NCBI GenBank assembly: GCA_037178625.1
Contig: CM074131.1
Location: 1,488,001 to 1,552,000 of the forward strand
DNA length: 64,000 nt
Direction of reading: 5' to 3'
Origin: Skeletonema tropicum
Taxonomy: Eukaryota > Bacillariophyta > Thalassiosirophyceae > Thalassiosirales > Thalassiosiraceae
Position numbers and translations under genes: made by a program. Positions 42,478-53,377 of this stretch are shown one piece after another (positions within the stretch are counted from its first letter, which is position 1; the number at the start of each line of letters is the position of its first letter). The notes under the pieces are model-generated. The model saw nothing but the letters and a program-made list of their open reading frames with translations. It had not been told where the DNA came from and ran no database searches.

Positions 42478-42672
42478 CAGTCCTGGTGTATGGACGGAAA
42501 AGCCCGGTGGTGGGCAAATGAATAGTACCCCAGTCCTGGTGTATGGATGGAAAAGCCCGGTGGTGGGCAAACGAACAGTCCTGGTGTATGGACGGAAAAG
42601 CCTGGTGGTAGGCAAAAGAATAGTACTGGTCCTGGTGTAAGGACGGAAAAGCCTGGTGATAGGCAAACGAAG
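42478..42672 (+). repeat. 45-53 bp tandem repeat, four copies
   Basis: TCCTGGTGTATGGACGGAAA begins units at about 42481, 42534, 42579 and 42630. The units encode a VWTEKPGGGQ-like peptide on the plus strand (an open frame runs to about 42786) and a TRTG/VHTPG-like peptide on the minus strand. Neither is clearly a gene. Confidence 0.85.
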
Positions 42673-42755
42673 CGAAATAGTGGAAATTGTCACAAGCAAA
42701 TAGGACCGGTATTGATTGTGCAACTAGAGCCAGAAGAGACCACTACTAGGAACAC

Positions 42756-42965
42756 GGATATCATGGTGACTAAGCTTAAGAGCTAAAGAAGAAGAGTGGG
42801 CTATTCCCAAAGGTGATGAAGGAGCACCAACGTGCGACGCCATCTTGTGTGAGAGGATCAATCACGGGTTCTTACCGTGGTTGCTACTTGACACGTGTGG
42901 ACAGGAAGAATGACTGTCGTAACGGTATTGGAATACCTACCGGAAGAGAGTCATATCCTGTGACA
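42756..42965. repeat. Direct repeat (putative 5' LTR)
   Basis: This is the left copy of the pair described for 42756-47839. It carries a 5-bp insertion relative to the right copy (AGAAGAAGAGTGGG against AGAAGTGGG) and an extra few bases near GGAATACCTACCGG. Confidence 0.85.
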
Positions 42966-45900
42966 TTCTCCCCCGAACTTGTGTGAACCAAAAACGAGCT
43001 GTCAAGACTGGAAAACCCATGGCAAGCCATCCGGATAAAAAACCAGTCTAACAGATAGAAACCAAAACCCAACTTGGGAAAAAAAGACCTCCAGGCAATG
43101 TCAATTTCGATCGAATCAAGGACGTAAGTTCTTTTGTGATATTAGAGCAACCAAATGTACTTTCCTTGACATCGGTTGTGTGTGCATAGGATTTGGCCAA
43201 GACGTCGTTGTTCAACGTTCAGTTTCCATTTCCAATTCGAATAATTTCTCTATACACACCCCCTGTACTCCTCAATACTATGGGGTCTTTATCAATTGTT
43301 GTAGCGCTCACTAGACTAAACTAACTGAGGCTCGTTTTTGTATCGTACAGTTCCTTTCGTGTCAACTTCAGTCGCTTGAAGAAGAGACCTCCGTTGGAGT
43401 CTCTGCTTTCGGCAGATTTAAGACTTTAAAAACGGCTAGATCAAAGCCTACGAACCAAATCAGTATTTGGGATCGCGACGCTTCGAAGTTCTTTTGAGCG
43501 TTTGGAACTATCCACCAATTTCTTTCGGCAGCGGCCATCCTGGCGACCAGAGTATAACAAGTGTCTATCTTGGACAACGCTTTACTGGCTTCGCAAGGCT
43601 GCGTTAAACGGTGTGGTACGAAGAGACCAGATTGTCTTCCGGCTGCATTCGGATTTGACGATCGGGCTGCATCAACAGGTTCACAAGTGACTCTGTTTTT
43701 GCGGCAGTAGTACTGCGGTGGGTGCATTGTAATTGTAACAAGTACATATTGCACTCCGTCCAGAGAGGTTGTATCATCTCTGTATTCTTGAATATCGTGA
43801 CTTACGTGTTGGAAGAGTATCACTGGCTTCATGTGCATTCATCACTTCTGCCTAAAACGATTTAATCAAGAGTCTTGAAGAACAGGTAGAGAGTCCGCTT
43901 GAACTTCACTTGAAGTGTGAGAAGAGGAGTCACTCTATCTCGCGGATTCACCAACATCCCGTTCGAATCTTTGGTAGTGGGAAAGTCAACCACTTTGAAC
44001 GAGCCGTGGAAGGTCGATCATAGTTTCACACATAATAATGGCAATTTGAATGTTGCAAAGGGGTAAGCGCATCCTGAGCTCCCTCCTCAGCCTTCTTTGG
44101 CACCTCTACCTCAATCGAATCTAATATCAGATCAGACGATAGGGCAACAACAACTGCATGCACAACTGCATAACTTCCTGATAAAATAAGCGTACTTGCA
44201 TCAGTACCTGTCAGAACCTCGTTGACGTAAAGTGCGTTCTTACGATCCATCGGCCTAAGGCACAAAACGGTCGTGATATACCAGATCCCCTAAGCAAGGT
44301 CTTGGATCTTGGATTGAAGAGCTGCCGGAATCACCACAGAGGTATCTCCTTTCGCATCGTTGCATAGGCTCTGCATACATCATCTCTGTCGAAGATCATT
44401 AGAATATTTCTCGATCCCATTAGAATGTTGCGGCAGGTCCAGGAACATACGTAGCTAGCTTTGCTTCATCAACGTTTATATCAGAACACTATCTTCTACT
44501 TCCATGTCGTGTGTGACTATGCGCAGTCACAAGAGCTTACCATTTGTCTTCGTCATCTTTAGATCAGCCACTCAAAGAGCTGCTGTCTTCCCAAGTCTGC
44601 ATTATAACAGCGCACTCCAATGAGCTGCTGTCGGTACCTCTTCCTTTGTAGGTGTGGCATGTGTCGTGAAGGATGACGCTGTCAAACGCTGGTAATGTAT
44701 GTACTACTTTCCTTTACGCTGAAGCATCACACCCTCGACCACTGAGGATCTCAACTGAGGCAGCGCAGCCTCGCTAGCACTAGCCCCGTCGCAGTCGTAA
44801 TATCTTCCCCTTGCAATTAGTTTGAGGTTGATTTGATAAATATGAGTAGAGATTGTCTCCCGGAGGGTATGGCGGCCCTCGCCCTGTCTTTAGACCGGAA
44901 GAACTCCAGGCACAAATGCCGAGAGGAGGTGATAGCACATTACTCACCCGCACTCCGACACGCGCCCTTGAACTTCTTTTCGAAGTTCAAGCTTCATCAC
45001 TTCATCTCCTGTTGTGCACCACGACAGATGCCAGTCGATGAGTGTCTTCAAGAATCGATACTCCCCCAAGCCTTGCGCTTGAATGAAGTAAGCTCAGCCA
45101 AAATGCCGATCAACTCTGAATTTGGAAACGCCTTAGACATGCATCTAGTCGCTGGCGATTGATCATGGGAACGCTTCCTTGTTTGGTCAGCATCCCTCCT
45201 CCCCGTAACATATTGACCGAATTTCGAGGAGGCCCCACATTTGCCACTAAAAGCAGCGGAGCAGATCTATTGGTAGTCTTGGTACAACACACAAGAACTA
45301 AGATGGCAACCACCATCGTCGAAAGAACAATTTCCAGATGGTGTATCCAAGTGTTAGTCACTTCCTGGGCATGGTAAGTGTCTTTTGCAGCATTTACTTG
45401 GAAGCCTCGAGAACTGCCTTGAGCACGCTTCTCTCTTATTTGATCATTATTACCTGCGTTGTGTACACCAAACAACAGGTCGTTCCGATAGAGTTAAACA
45501 CTTTCTCATCATGTATTACAACATTTCAGTAGAAGATGTCCGGGTGCAAGTGTAGCTCCCTCGATGGCCTGCTCTGTACTGAACCCTCCATGACGCAGGC
45601 TTGGCGAGCTCTGTCCCATCTGAGTATCCAATAATCAGGTCACCGAACTATGAACGAAATTTACCATCAGCCGATGAATGTCTCAAGTGCATTGGAAGAA
45701 GGTGAACCTCCCGAAACACGGTGAGCAGTTGGCTACGGATCTCAGCCACTCTCGGACTGTAGGACGAGCATTGAGCAAGCAGCCAGCTTTCTCGCAAGTC
45801 CTCCACTAGTTGTCTTCAACAACAGCGGTTTAGAAGGACGATGTCTTGTAGTTATCATCTCGTTGTGCTGGTATGCGCCTGTTTGCGACCCTGCCTTGAT

Positions 45901-47638
45901 TTCCGCATGTGCTTTTCCACTTGCTCGAGCAATCCTTGAACGTCCTCTCCTTCACGTGAGAAGTACATCCAGCAAGGATAGTTAAGTCGGATGCATCGAG
46001 GTGTGTGCAGGTTCCTTTTGAACACCGTTGGTAATCTGCAGCAGCATGGTTCCAACCACAATCATATTCGCCGACGCGAGATTGCGTTGTGAAAGTAGTC
46101 TTCCTTTTCTAGGCATGACCACCGTATTAGTATTGATAGAGTAGTCTCTCCTACGAGACCCACCACTCCGGATAATGTTTGAATTTGAGCTTGCGCAAGA
46201 GATTCCTTTCGACTGTCGCGTGTAAACAAGACAGAGAATCAAGGTACGAGATTCGGGACTCGGGACACTTGCCATGGACACAAAGTACCAAGGAAGTCCC
46301 CTTCCCCTTCAGACTAACATCTGAATTGCTCATTACTCATTAGTATTTTGGAAGATCTCTTTGGTGGAAGAAACGGCACACCAAAGGATATAATCCGATA
46401 TCTAGGAGAAGCAGAGTAGACAATCGTTACTCCCCCATGACCTTGTCTTCTGAAATATGTTAGGCATGATTGCCACGTTGGCCAACCACATTTAGAGAAC
46501 ATGGACAATCCATGGCTGCCACAGCGGCACAGACCATTTTGGTTTGGTAATTCCAGTTCAGATTGCTCTTGAATTGTTTCTCTCATTCCTCCTCCTCCCA
46601 CAATGCAAGCAAGAGGCTGGTCATCCTAGATGCACCAGTGAATAAGGATGAATTTACGCTAAATAGTTCGTCGCTGGATAGAAATGACTTGAACAGTACG
46701 CTGTGCGTAACTGAATAGACATGACCTTTCTTTGAACAGCACGCTGTGCGCAACTGAATAGACTTGATCTTTCTTTAACCAGGACGTCGCTGCACATGTT
46801 GAATCAACAGGGACAAATAAAGGGACAAATAAACACGATTTGCTTTCACAGCAATATGATTTTTATTAATTAGGGTAGGTGGTTCAATTGCACGTTCGAT
46901 TTCGCCCAGTGGGGTATAATCGTCTCGTCATCCTGAGGTACTCGCTTGAGCAAGGCGTAGACTACCTCGGCAACACTGTGTAATAACCAACAATCCATCA
47001 AGGCTAAGCGGCTGCGACAATCACAATCTGTACAGAATGCGTCGACAAACATGCTCTCAATAGCTCCAGCTACATGCACTATCATGCTGTAAAGATCAAA
47101 ACTCTCCACACCTTCTCAGAGGTAGACAAGAGAGTGCGTATTTTTCCAATTGCGACCAGCGTCTTATAAGGAATAAATACTTCTAAGTCTGCTAACTATA
47201 TCCGCAAACTCTGTTGTTGTGAGGGTATCATCTCGCCTAACAGCAGATGACTCTCGATATGTGAGGGTTGGATGAGAGAACACTTCTCCCCCCACACGTA
47301 ATTCTAATCGTAGTCCATCGCTCAACAGCTGATGTCCTTTGGATTTAGATGACCGTAGTCTTTTTATTGGAATGAAATTCCTTATTGTGATGAGCTGTGC
47401 CACGGTGCATTCTCGCCATGGGCACTTCCTCTACATGAGGAGAATCGAAATTCTTTTCTCACCTCCGATGCACTTCTGTCAACGTCGAAACACACTTCCA
47501 TCGCACGCCGTCACATCTCCATGGTAGCACGAAACGCCGAGCGTTCATCGCACATCCATGTGTTGACGAAATGGATCTTCTAGAAGCCAATCGATTTTGT
47601 TGTACTAGCTCACGGTTCACAAACCCACCAATGTGGAT

Positions 47639-47839
47639 GGATATCATGGTGACTAAGCTTAAGAGCTAAAGAAGTGGGCTATTCCCAAAGGTGATGAAGG
47701 AGCACCAACGTGCGACGCCATCTTGTGTGAGAGGATCAATCACGGGTTCTTACCGTGGTTGCTACTTGACACGTGTGAACAGGAAGAATGACTGTCATAA
47801 CGGTATTGGGATACCAGAAGAGAGTCATATCCTGTGACA
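47639..47839. repeat. Direct repeat (putative 3' LTR)
   Basis: This is the right copy of the pair. It begins with the shared GGATATCATGG and ends TGTGACA. The following base begins an open frame that continues to the assembly gap. Confidence 0.85.
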
Positions 47840-48852
47840 GATTGATGCACCACAGCCACAGCTGCGGCAGTCAGACAAAGATGCAACTCTACTCCTCCTA
47901 CATGAACAAGGAAGAAAAAAACAGAAAATTTCAAGTGAAAGTGAATGGGAAAACAATCTTCTTGAGTCTTACTCCACCGATATTGCTTGCAATTCATTTC
48001 GACCACCTGAAGTTCATGCTTTTGTATTATGGAATCCTTCACTCTGGGAGTCTCAAGAACGGTTTTTGTCCAAATCTCCACTGATTCAAGTTTTGGATAC
48101 GTTCATTGTCACTGAAAATCATAAAGCTTGGTGTATAAATATTTATGGAAGTTTAAGAAATGCTCGGGGACATGGACTCTGCAAGCCAAATGGCAATCCC
48201 AAAGTGGTAGTTGTCAAAGACTTGAAACCTAATTACGGCGTATGGAAAACTCCAGGCGCCAAGCAAGTTTTGAATACCAATATTTATGGTTTGAAGTCAG
48301 AGCTACGGAATCTTGCAAATGATGGATTCAAGTCTGTTCATTCCAGCAATAACGTTGAAGAAGCAAAATTAGTACTGGGCCCACTAAATCGCAAAGTAGG
48401 TGATTATACTGCCCCAGATCCACACTTTGAAAGTGTCAAGGATATATTCAACTTGCTAGACAAGCACACATGCCTCAAATATGTTGTATTACGCTCGCAT
48501 GAAGAAATTCACAAGGGATTCATTTCAAAAGATATTGACATTCTGGTGAATGACTTCTTCATGTTCAAAGCTATTTCTGGTGCACAGAGCAATCATCCAA
48601 AGGAAATGCGTGAAGTTGATAATGGGCCAAATACTCAAAATGTGATTAATGGAAAGTGGACATTTGATGTTCGGTATGTTGGTGATGGGTACTACGATTC
48701 TTCGTGGCAAGTAGACATGCTTCAGCGCAGAGTCAACTCCTCAGGTATTTTTGTGCAAGAACCCCTATCTGAAGCCATGTCTTTGCTATATCACTACAAT
48801 GTCCACAAAGACGCTAATTCCAATCCATCACCTACTCGTTGGAGTGTGATTC
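47840..48852 (+). CDS. Unidentified protein, 5' end unclear, cut by the assembly gap
   Basis: One plus-strand frame stays open from the end of the right direct repeat to the gap. It reads IDAPQPQLRQSDKDATLLLL, then FVLWNPSLWESQERFLSKS and LDTFIVTENHKAWCINIYGS. Past 48300 it has LNTNIYGLKSELRNLANDG, YVVLRSHEEI and ISKDIDILVNDFFMFK. The last segment resembles the D-x-D strand of a nucleotidyltransferase-like fold, and the set could belong to a glycan-modifying protein. This is a weak inference. No ATG is evident near the 5' end; the element may have displaced the original first codons. The 3' end lies in the gap. Confidence 0.5.
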
Positions 48853-49352
48853 NNNNNNNNNNNNNNNNNNNNNNNNNNNNNNNNNNNNNNNNNNNNNNNN
48901 NNNNNNNNNNNNNNNNNNNNNNNNNNNNNNNNNNNNNNNNNNNNNNNNNNNNNNNNNNNNNNNNNNNNNNNNNNNNNNNNNNNNNNNNNNNNNNNNNNNN
49001 NNNNNNNNNNNNNNNNNNNNNNNNNNNNNNNNNNNNNNNNNNNNNNNNNNNNNNNNNNNNNNNNNNNNNNNNNNNNNNNNNNNNNNNNNNNNNNNNNNNN
49101 NNNNNNNNNNNNNNNNNNNNNNNNNNNNNNNNNNNNNNNNNNNNNNNNNNNNNNNNNNNNNNNNNNNNNNNNNNNNNNNNNNNNNNNNNNNNNNNNNNNN
49201 NNNNNNNNNNNNNNNNNNNNNNNNNNNNNNNNNNNNNNNNNNNNNNNNNNNNNNNNNNNNNNNNNNNNNNNNNNNNNNNNNNNNNNNNNNNNNNNNNNNN
49301 NNNNNNNNNNNNNNNNNNNNNNNNNNNNNNNNNNNNNNNNNNNNNNNNNNNN
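48853..49352. other. Assembly gap (500 N)
   Basis: A run of 500 N. A round-number gap usually means unknown true size. It cuts the unidentified plus-strand gene and the 3' end of the minus-strand LRR gene. Confidence 0.99.
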
Positions 49353-51955
49353 ACAAGTTCGTCTTTCGTCGCTAGCTCATTGTCAAGCACAGGTAAAAGG
49401 TTTTGCATATCTCGATAAGTCGCATGCTTTGGCAAATTTTTACAGCGCACTTCTCGGAAGAGATTCAATACTTTGATGCGAGCGGTGTCATCTTCCATCA
49501 ATGGATTATCACTCAAATCTAAATTCATCAAAAATGGCAGATTTGCGACGCCTGCTATGTCAGAAAGATTGTGTAGTTTGTTTTCATTCAGCGAGAGACG
49601 TTCAAGAGAAAATAGGCGATCCAAGCCACGCGTCGTTGTGATCTCATTCCCCGTCAGTATAAGCTCAGTAACATTCCCAATATACATAAACACATCATCT
49701 AATCTTGACAGCCGGTTGTACGAAAGGTTGATTGATGACAGCATCGGTGATGAAGACAATCCGGCAAAGGCAGACTTGGTCCTGAATATCTCATTGTGAG
49801 ACAAATTCAATGAAACGAGGTTTGGGAATCGAGAAAGTGGAGGTATTCTCTTCGGTCGGTGTGGGGTGCTTTGGTATTGTCTAACCATCCTTTTGGATCG
49901 TCCACGAAGACCTGACATCTCCCCGATAGCACAATTTGATAGTCGAAGTTTCGACAGGGAAGAGTACACGAATGATTGTTGCTCATTTGTCTCGTCAGTA
50001 TGAGTCTTCGAATGATGACTCTCTTTTGCGTCATCTCCTTCAATCCTTCCCGAAAACTGTGGAGCAAAATCTGACGGGAAGAAAAGTTCATTCGCATCAA
50101 GAAGGCAACCTTTCTCCATCTGAAACATTTCCAAATTCTTCAACGAATCAAGATTCATAACCCAGTTTGGAGGGATTCCGTCAATAACTACTCTTGTTGC
50201 ATTTGGAACTATCTCCATGTTAATGAAAGGTTTGCTTTGGAGCTCGGCGGTAGTAACGTTGAAATGGAGTTAAATTCTTCTCTTGCTCATCATTAATACT
50301 TGTTCCGCAACTCTCTTCATCCACACTCTCTCCAACTGTAGATTGGTCTGACGCAAACTTTGATAATATCCGCGATGAGAACCCTGCTTGATTGACTCGA
50401 TTGGCACTAGCAGTAGCAGCTTTCTTCGTGGCTGCTGCTTGTGGTGGCCAAGGCTCTCCAGATATGCGCACACTAACGACGCGTCGCAATAAGAATTGGA
50501 CACATTGCAATTGATGCTTTGGAACAAAGTAGCCATCCTCTGTATTTTCAAATGCATCAACATTTGGTTCTGAACTATCTTTTGAATCAAATCGGACAAT
50601 TTGATTTGATATCCAACCTATTCCAGATGCAGGTAGTGTCAACCCTCGTTGCTTTCTGTTTTGATTACTAGCAGGAGATCGACCCCTGCTCGGTACAATG
50701 GGGGAATCTTCATCAGGTGCCGGTGGGCATTCGGAAAGAAATTCAATTAGTCGTTTGAGTAATAGCAGTCCTGATTCCTCCAAGTGTCTCTTTAGCGTTC
50801 CGTCATCGTATTTCTTAGCACTCGGTGAAATTATCACCACGCGTGATGTCGGAAACAACACTGATGTTATCATTATCCATTCCTCTCGTGCGTCTTGGAG
50901 TAGGGGTTACTTGCGTAGAGGCTCGAAACATGGAAATACCTCTTGATAAAAGAGAAGAATTATCCATAGGTGGTGATTTTGGAGGAAGTTGTTGTTCTTT
51001 GCGTTGGGATTGTTTGCGAGGAGATGGTGTTGATGGCGCTCTGACATTACCATCATCAATCGAGCGCTTTGCCGTGACTTCACTCTTCATAGGAGTTAAT
51101 GGTTGTATTGATTCTTTGGCCTCTCCTGAATCATGCTCATCAACATCACCAATATCGTTGACTCTATTCAAAGCGTCCACATTTGCATCTGCCTCCTCCA
51201 TTTGCTTCTGTAGAGATTTCACTGCACTGTTGGCCATCAAAATATCTTCATCTATGCACTAGCACTGGTTTTGTATTGATGATTCATCTAATTCATTTTG
51301 TGCTTCTTCTTCTACTTCTTGCAGGCTGTGTTCTGCTTCTGTTATTTCAGCCTCTATTTGCTTCATTTGATTTTCCAAACGTCGCTGCTCTGGTGATTTA
51401 ATGCAATCTTCAACAGACTTTTCACTATCATCGTCATCATAATTTGGATAGATTTAAATGGGTAGGTATAGCCTCACCATCTATTGCTGCTTCGACACTA
51501 GTTGGTTTTGATATATTATGAGTTCTTGGAGTTGGACCATCATCAACATTGCAAAAATTTGTTCCATTACATTCTCCCTCTGCCCGATCTCCGTTAGAGC
51601 AAGCTGTTTCTTCTATTGGTGTACGTATACAATCTTGCATCAATTTGCTACCCAGACGCTCAAATGTTTCATTCGAGATCAGCCTGTCATCACCATCATC
51701 TTCATCTACTGCAGCTGTGGGTGTGTCAGTGTCAGTGTAGAATTCCGAATGAGAACCGGAACTAAGTGAGTTGCCTATTCTGCTAAATGCGCCTGCCGAA
51801 ATTACAGAGTTGGATAAGTCATTATCGCCCTCCAACGATGCCAAATTTGAATTACTGGAGTGCTCTAGACTGGAACTCTGTGATTTTGTTCCGTTGACGA
51901 CTACATCATCGCTATTTTCATTTTCGTCTCTGACATCATCGGTTGATGAATCCAT
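49353..51955 (-). CDS. Leucine-rich-repeat and coiled-coil protein, frame-broken, 3' end in gap
   Basis: From ATG 51955 the minus strand reads an acidic Ser-rich N terminus. Next comes a coiled coil (RRLENQMKQIEAEITEAEH, then NSAVKSLQKQMEEADANVD), a Ser/Pro-rich middle (TPSPRKQSQRKEQQLPPKSP) and a helical segment (TLKRHLEESGLLLLKRLIEF). It ends in at least five SDS22-type LRRs (FPNLVSLNLSHNEI, MLSSINLSYNRLSRLDD, VTELILTGNEI, LERLSLNENKLHNL, LMNLDLSDNPLM). The layout suggests a scaffold protein. Four breaks occur: a frameshift near 51440, an in-frame TAG at 51261-51259, and frameshifts near 50850 and 50230. The segments still read as one protein, so indel errors beside the gap are as likely as a pseudogene. 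Confidence 0.65.
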
Positions 51956-52400
51956 TTTTATGAGAAGAATTCCCGATTTTTGTCCTATGCGGCTGCAGCA
52001 GCAAAATTTATCATTACTGTAGTCTAGAGAGGTGCTTCCCTTTGTCGTGTGACCATTTCATTGTTCTAATGTAGGAAGAGAACGACTGATAACAGTATCA
52101 TCTATCATCTCATCTCGCGTGCGCGGGAGTGTTCTTTTTCCTTTTTCATGGATCAGCAATAATAGTGCAGAGCGTGACTGAATGTGACTGAATGTGACTT
52201 CTGAAGATCCGCGATATTTAATTAGAAATTGTGCAGAGAGTAACTTGAGTGTGACAGATCGTGGATAGAGAGCGTGATGTTAACCTCATCTCCATCTCCA
52301 ACGACGCAGAGCACAGAGCACTATTGTACATAACTGCATGCATATAACACGCACTAACGAACAGAAATAGTAGCAGCCAGTAGAAGAGGCAATCAGATTG
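51956..52400. promoter_or_regulatory. Divergent promoter region
   Basis: This 445-bp gap separates the start codons of the minus-strand LRR gene and the plus-strand methyltransferase gene. GTGACTGAAT is tandemly repeated near 52172-52196. No named element is recognisable and I see no gene. Confidence 0.4.
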
Positions 52401-53162
52401 ATGATGAAGTTGGCTGGCTTGCTCCTGTTGATGCTGGCAATACAGTGTAATGGGTGGCTGAGTCCCAAGATTCTTCTTCGACATCATCCTACGCGGCTAA
52501 GAGAAACAACATCATCGTCGTTCGAGGAACCTGACAACCAGTTTGGCAACAAAAACTTTTGGGATAAAACGTATACTGAAGAGAGCGAATTCTCGTGGTA
52601 TTGCGGATGGAGCGATGAGTTAGAGCCTTTCTTTACCGAATTGGTCCCAAGCACATCCTCAAAAGTGCTGATACCAGGGATAGGAAATGATGGATGCATT
52701 CGAGACATGTTTGATGCTGGATATACACATTTGACTGCGTTTGATTATGCTCCTGAGGGCGTGGAGTGTGCAAAGCGTTTGTTTGGACCATCTAGATTAA
52801 AGTTGATGGACGATATGCGAGTGGCTGATGCTCGATCGTTGCCGTATGATGATGATACATATGACGCAGTGCTGGACAAAGGAACTTTGGACAGTATATT
52901 TTTAAGTGGAGGAGCAGACAAAGATCTTGCACGCAAGCATCTTGGAACGGCTATAAATGAGCTGGCGCGTGTACTCAAAAGGGGAGGTATTGCATTTTGT
53001 GTTACTGCAGCATGCGTTGATGCCGTGCAAGAATCGTTTGACGAGTGCAATAAAGAACAGGGATGCTGGAAGCAAATACGAGATGGAAGCATGCACATGA
53101 CAGATGATGGCTATACTAGCAACAATGTAGATGCAACAATGCTTGTATGGGAGAGAATTTGA
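52401..53162 (+). CDS. Class I SAM methyltransferase, eEF1A-KMT/METTL13-like, with signal peptide
   Basis: The start is ATG 52401. A leader (MMKLAGLLLLMLAIQCNG) looks like a signal peptide. The domain starts NKNFWDKTYTEESEFSWYCG, which fits the family's WD..Y.....fdWY. opening. It is followed by SAM motif I (KVLIPGIGNDG) and the acidic motif (THLTAFDYAPEGV). Then come YDAVLDKGTLDSIF, which is characteristic of the METTL12/METTL13/eEF1A-KMT4 group, and ELARVLKRGGIAFCV. Members methylate Lys residues of eEF1A or similar proteins. The leader implies an organelle or secretory location instead, and the substrate is unknown. Confidence 0.82.
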   Translation: MMKLAGLLLLMLAIQCNGWLSPKILLRHHPTRLRETTSSSFEEPDNQFGNKNFWDKTYTEESEFSWYCGWSDELEPFFTELVPSTSSKVLIPGIGNDGCIRDMFDAGYTHLTAFDYAPEGVECAKRLFGPSRLKLMDDMRVADARSLPYDDDTYDAVLDKGTLDSIFLSGGADKDLARKHLGTAINELARVLKRGGIAFCVTAACVDAVQESFDECNKEQGCWKQIRDGSMHMTDDGYTSNNVDATMLVWERI

Positions 53163-53377
53163 TGATATTAGACCATGTCGTCATAACTGCTGAAGCTACT
53201 CTTTTACTTCGTGAAGTACTCGGTCTAACCATGCTCTCTGTTCACGTTCGGCTTCTATTCTCCCTCCAACGACTATTTTCTTTGATTGGATAGAAAATGG
53301 GAGATTTCCAAAACCATTCACGCCGCTAGGCCACCAAACTGCTGTTCTCTTTTTTTTTTCTTGTAGCATCGTACCAG
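53163..53377. other. Short convergent intergenic region
   Basis: 215 bp between the convergent stops of the methyltransferase and proteasome-like genes. It includes a T-run at 53349-53359. No gene is seen. Confidence 0.5.

Larger units (their letters stand above)
42756..47839. mobile_element. LTR-type element with about 205-bp direct repeats and degenerate interior
   Basis: 42756-42965 and 47639-47839 are direct repeats (GGATATCATGGTGACTAAGC to CATATCCTGTGACA). They differ by a few substitutions and two short indels. Such a pair 5 kb apart fits LTRs of a retrotransposon. The interior has no intact gag or pol frame that I recognise, so this is a degenerate or non-autonomous copy. I found no target duplication or clear primer-binding site, and the alternative is a segmental duplication. 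The right copy ends where the open frame of the next gene begins. Confidence 0.55.

Noticed and set aside
43368..43838. 156-codon minus-strand ORF in the LTR-type element
   Set aside because: I looked for gag, protease, integrase and reverse transcriptase motifs on both strands and found none.
43920..44010. GTTCGAATC resembling a tRNA B box
   Set aside because: No A box, cloverleaf or acceptor-stem pairing is visible around it, so no tRNA is called.
51260..51275. Possible 14-bp GT-AG intron removing the in-frame TAG of the LRR gene
   Set aside because: It is far shorter than the other introns here (78-189 bp); a stop or sequencing error is more likely.
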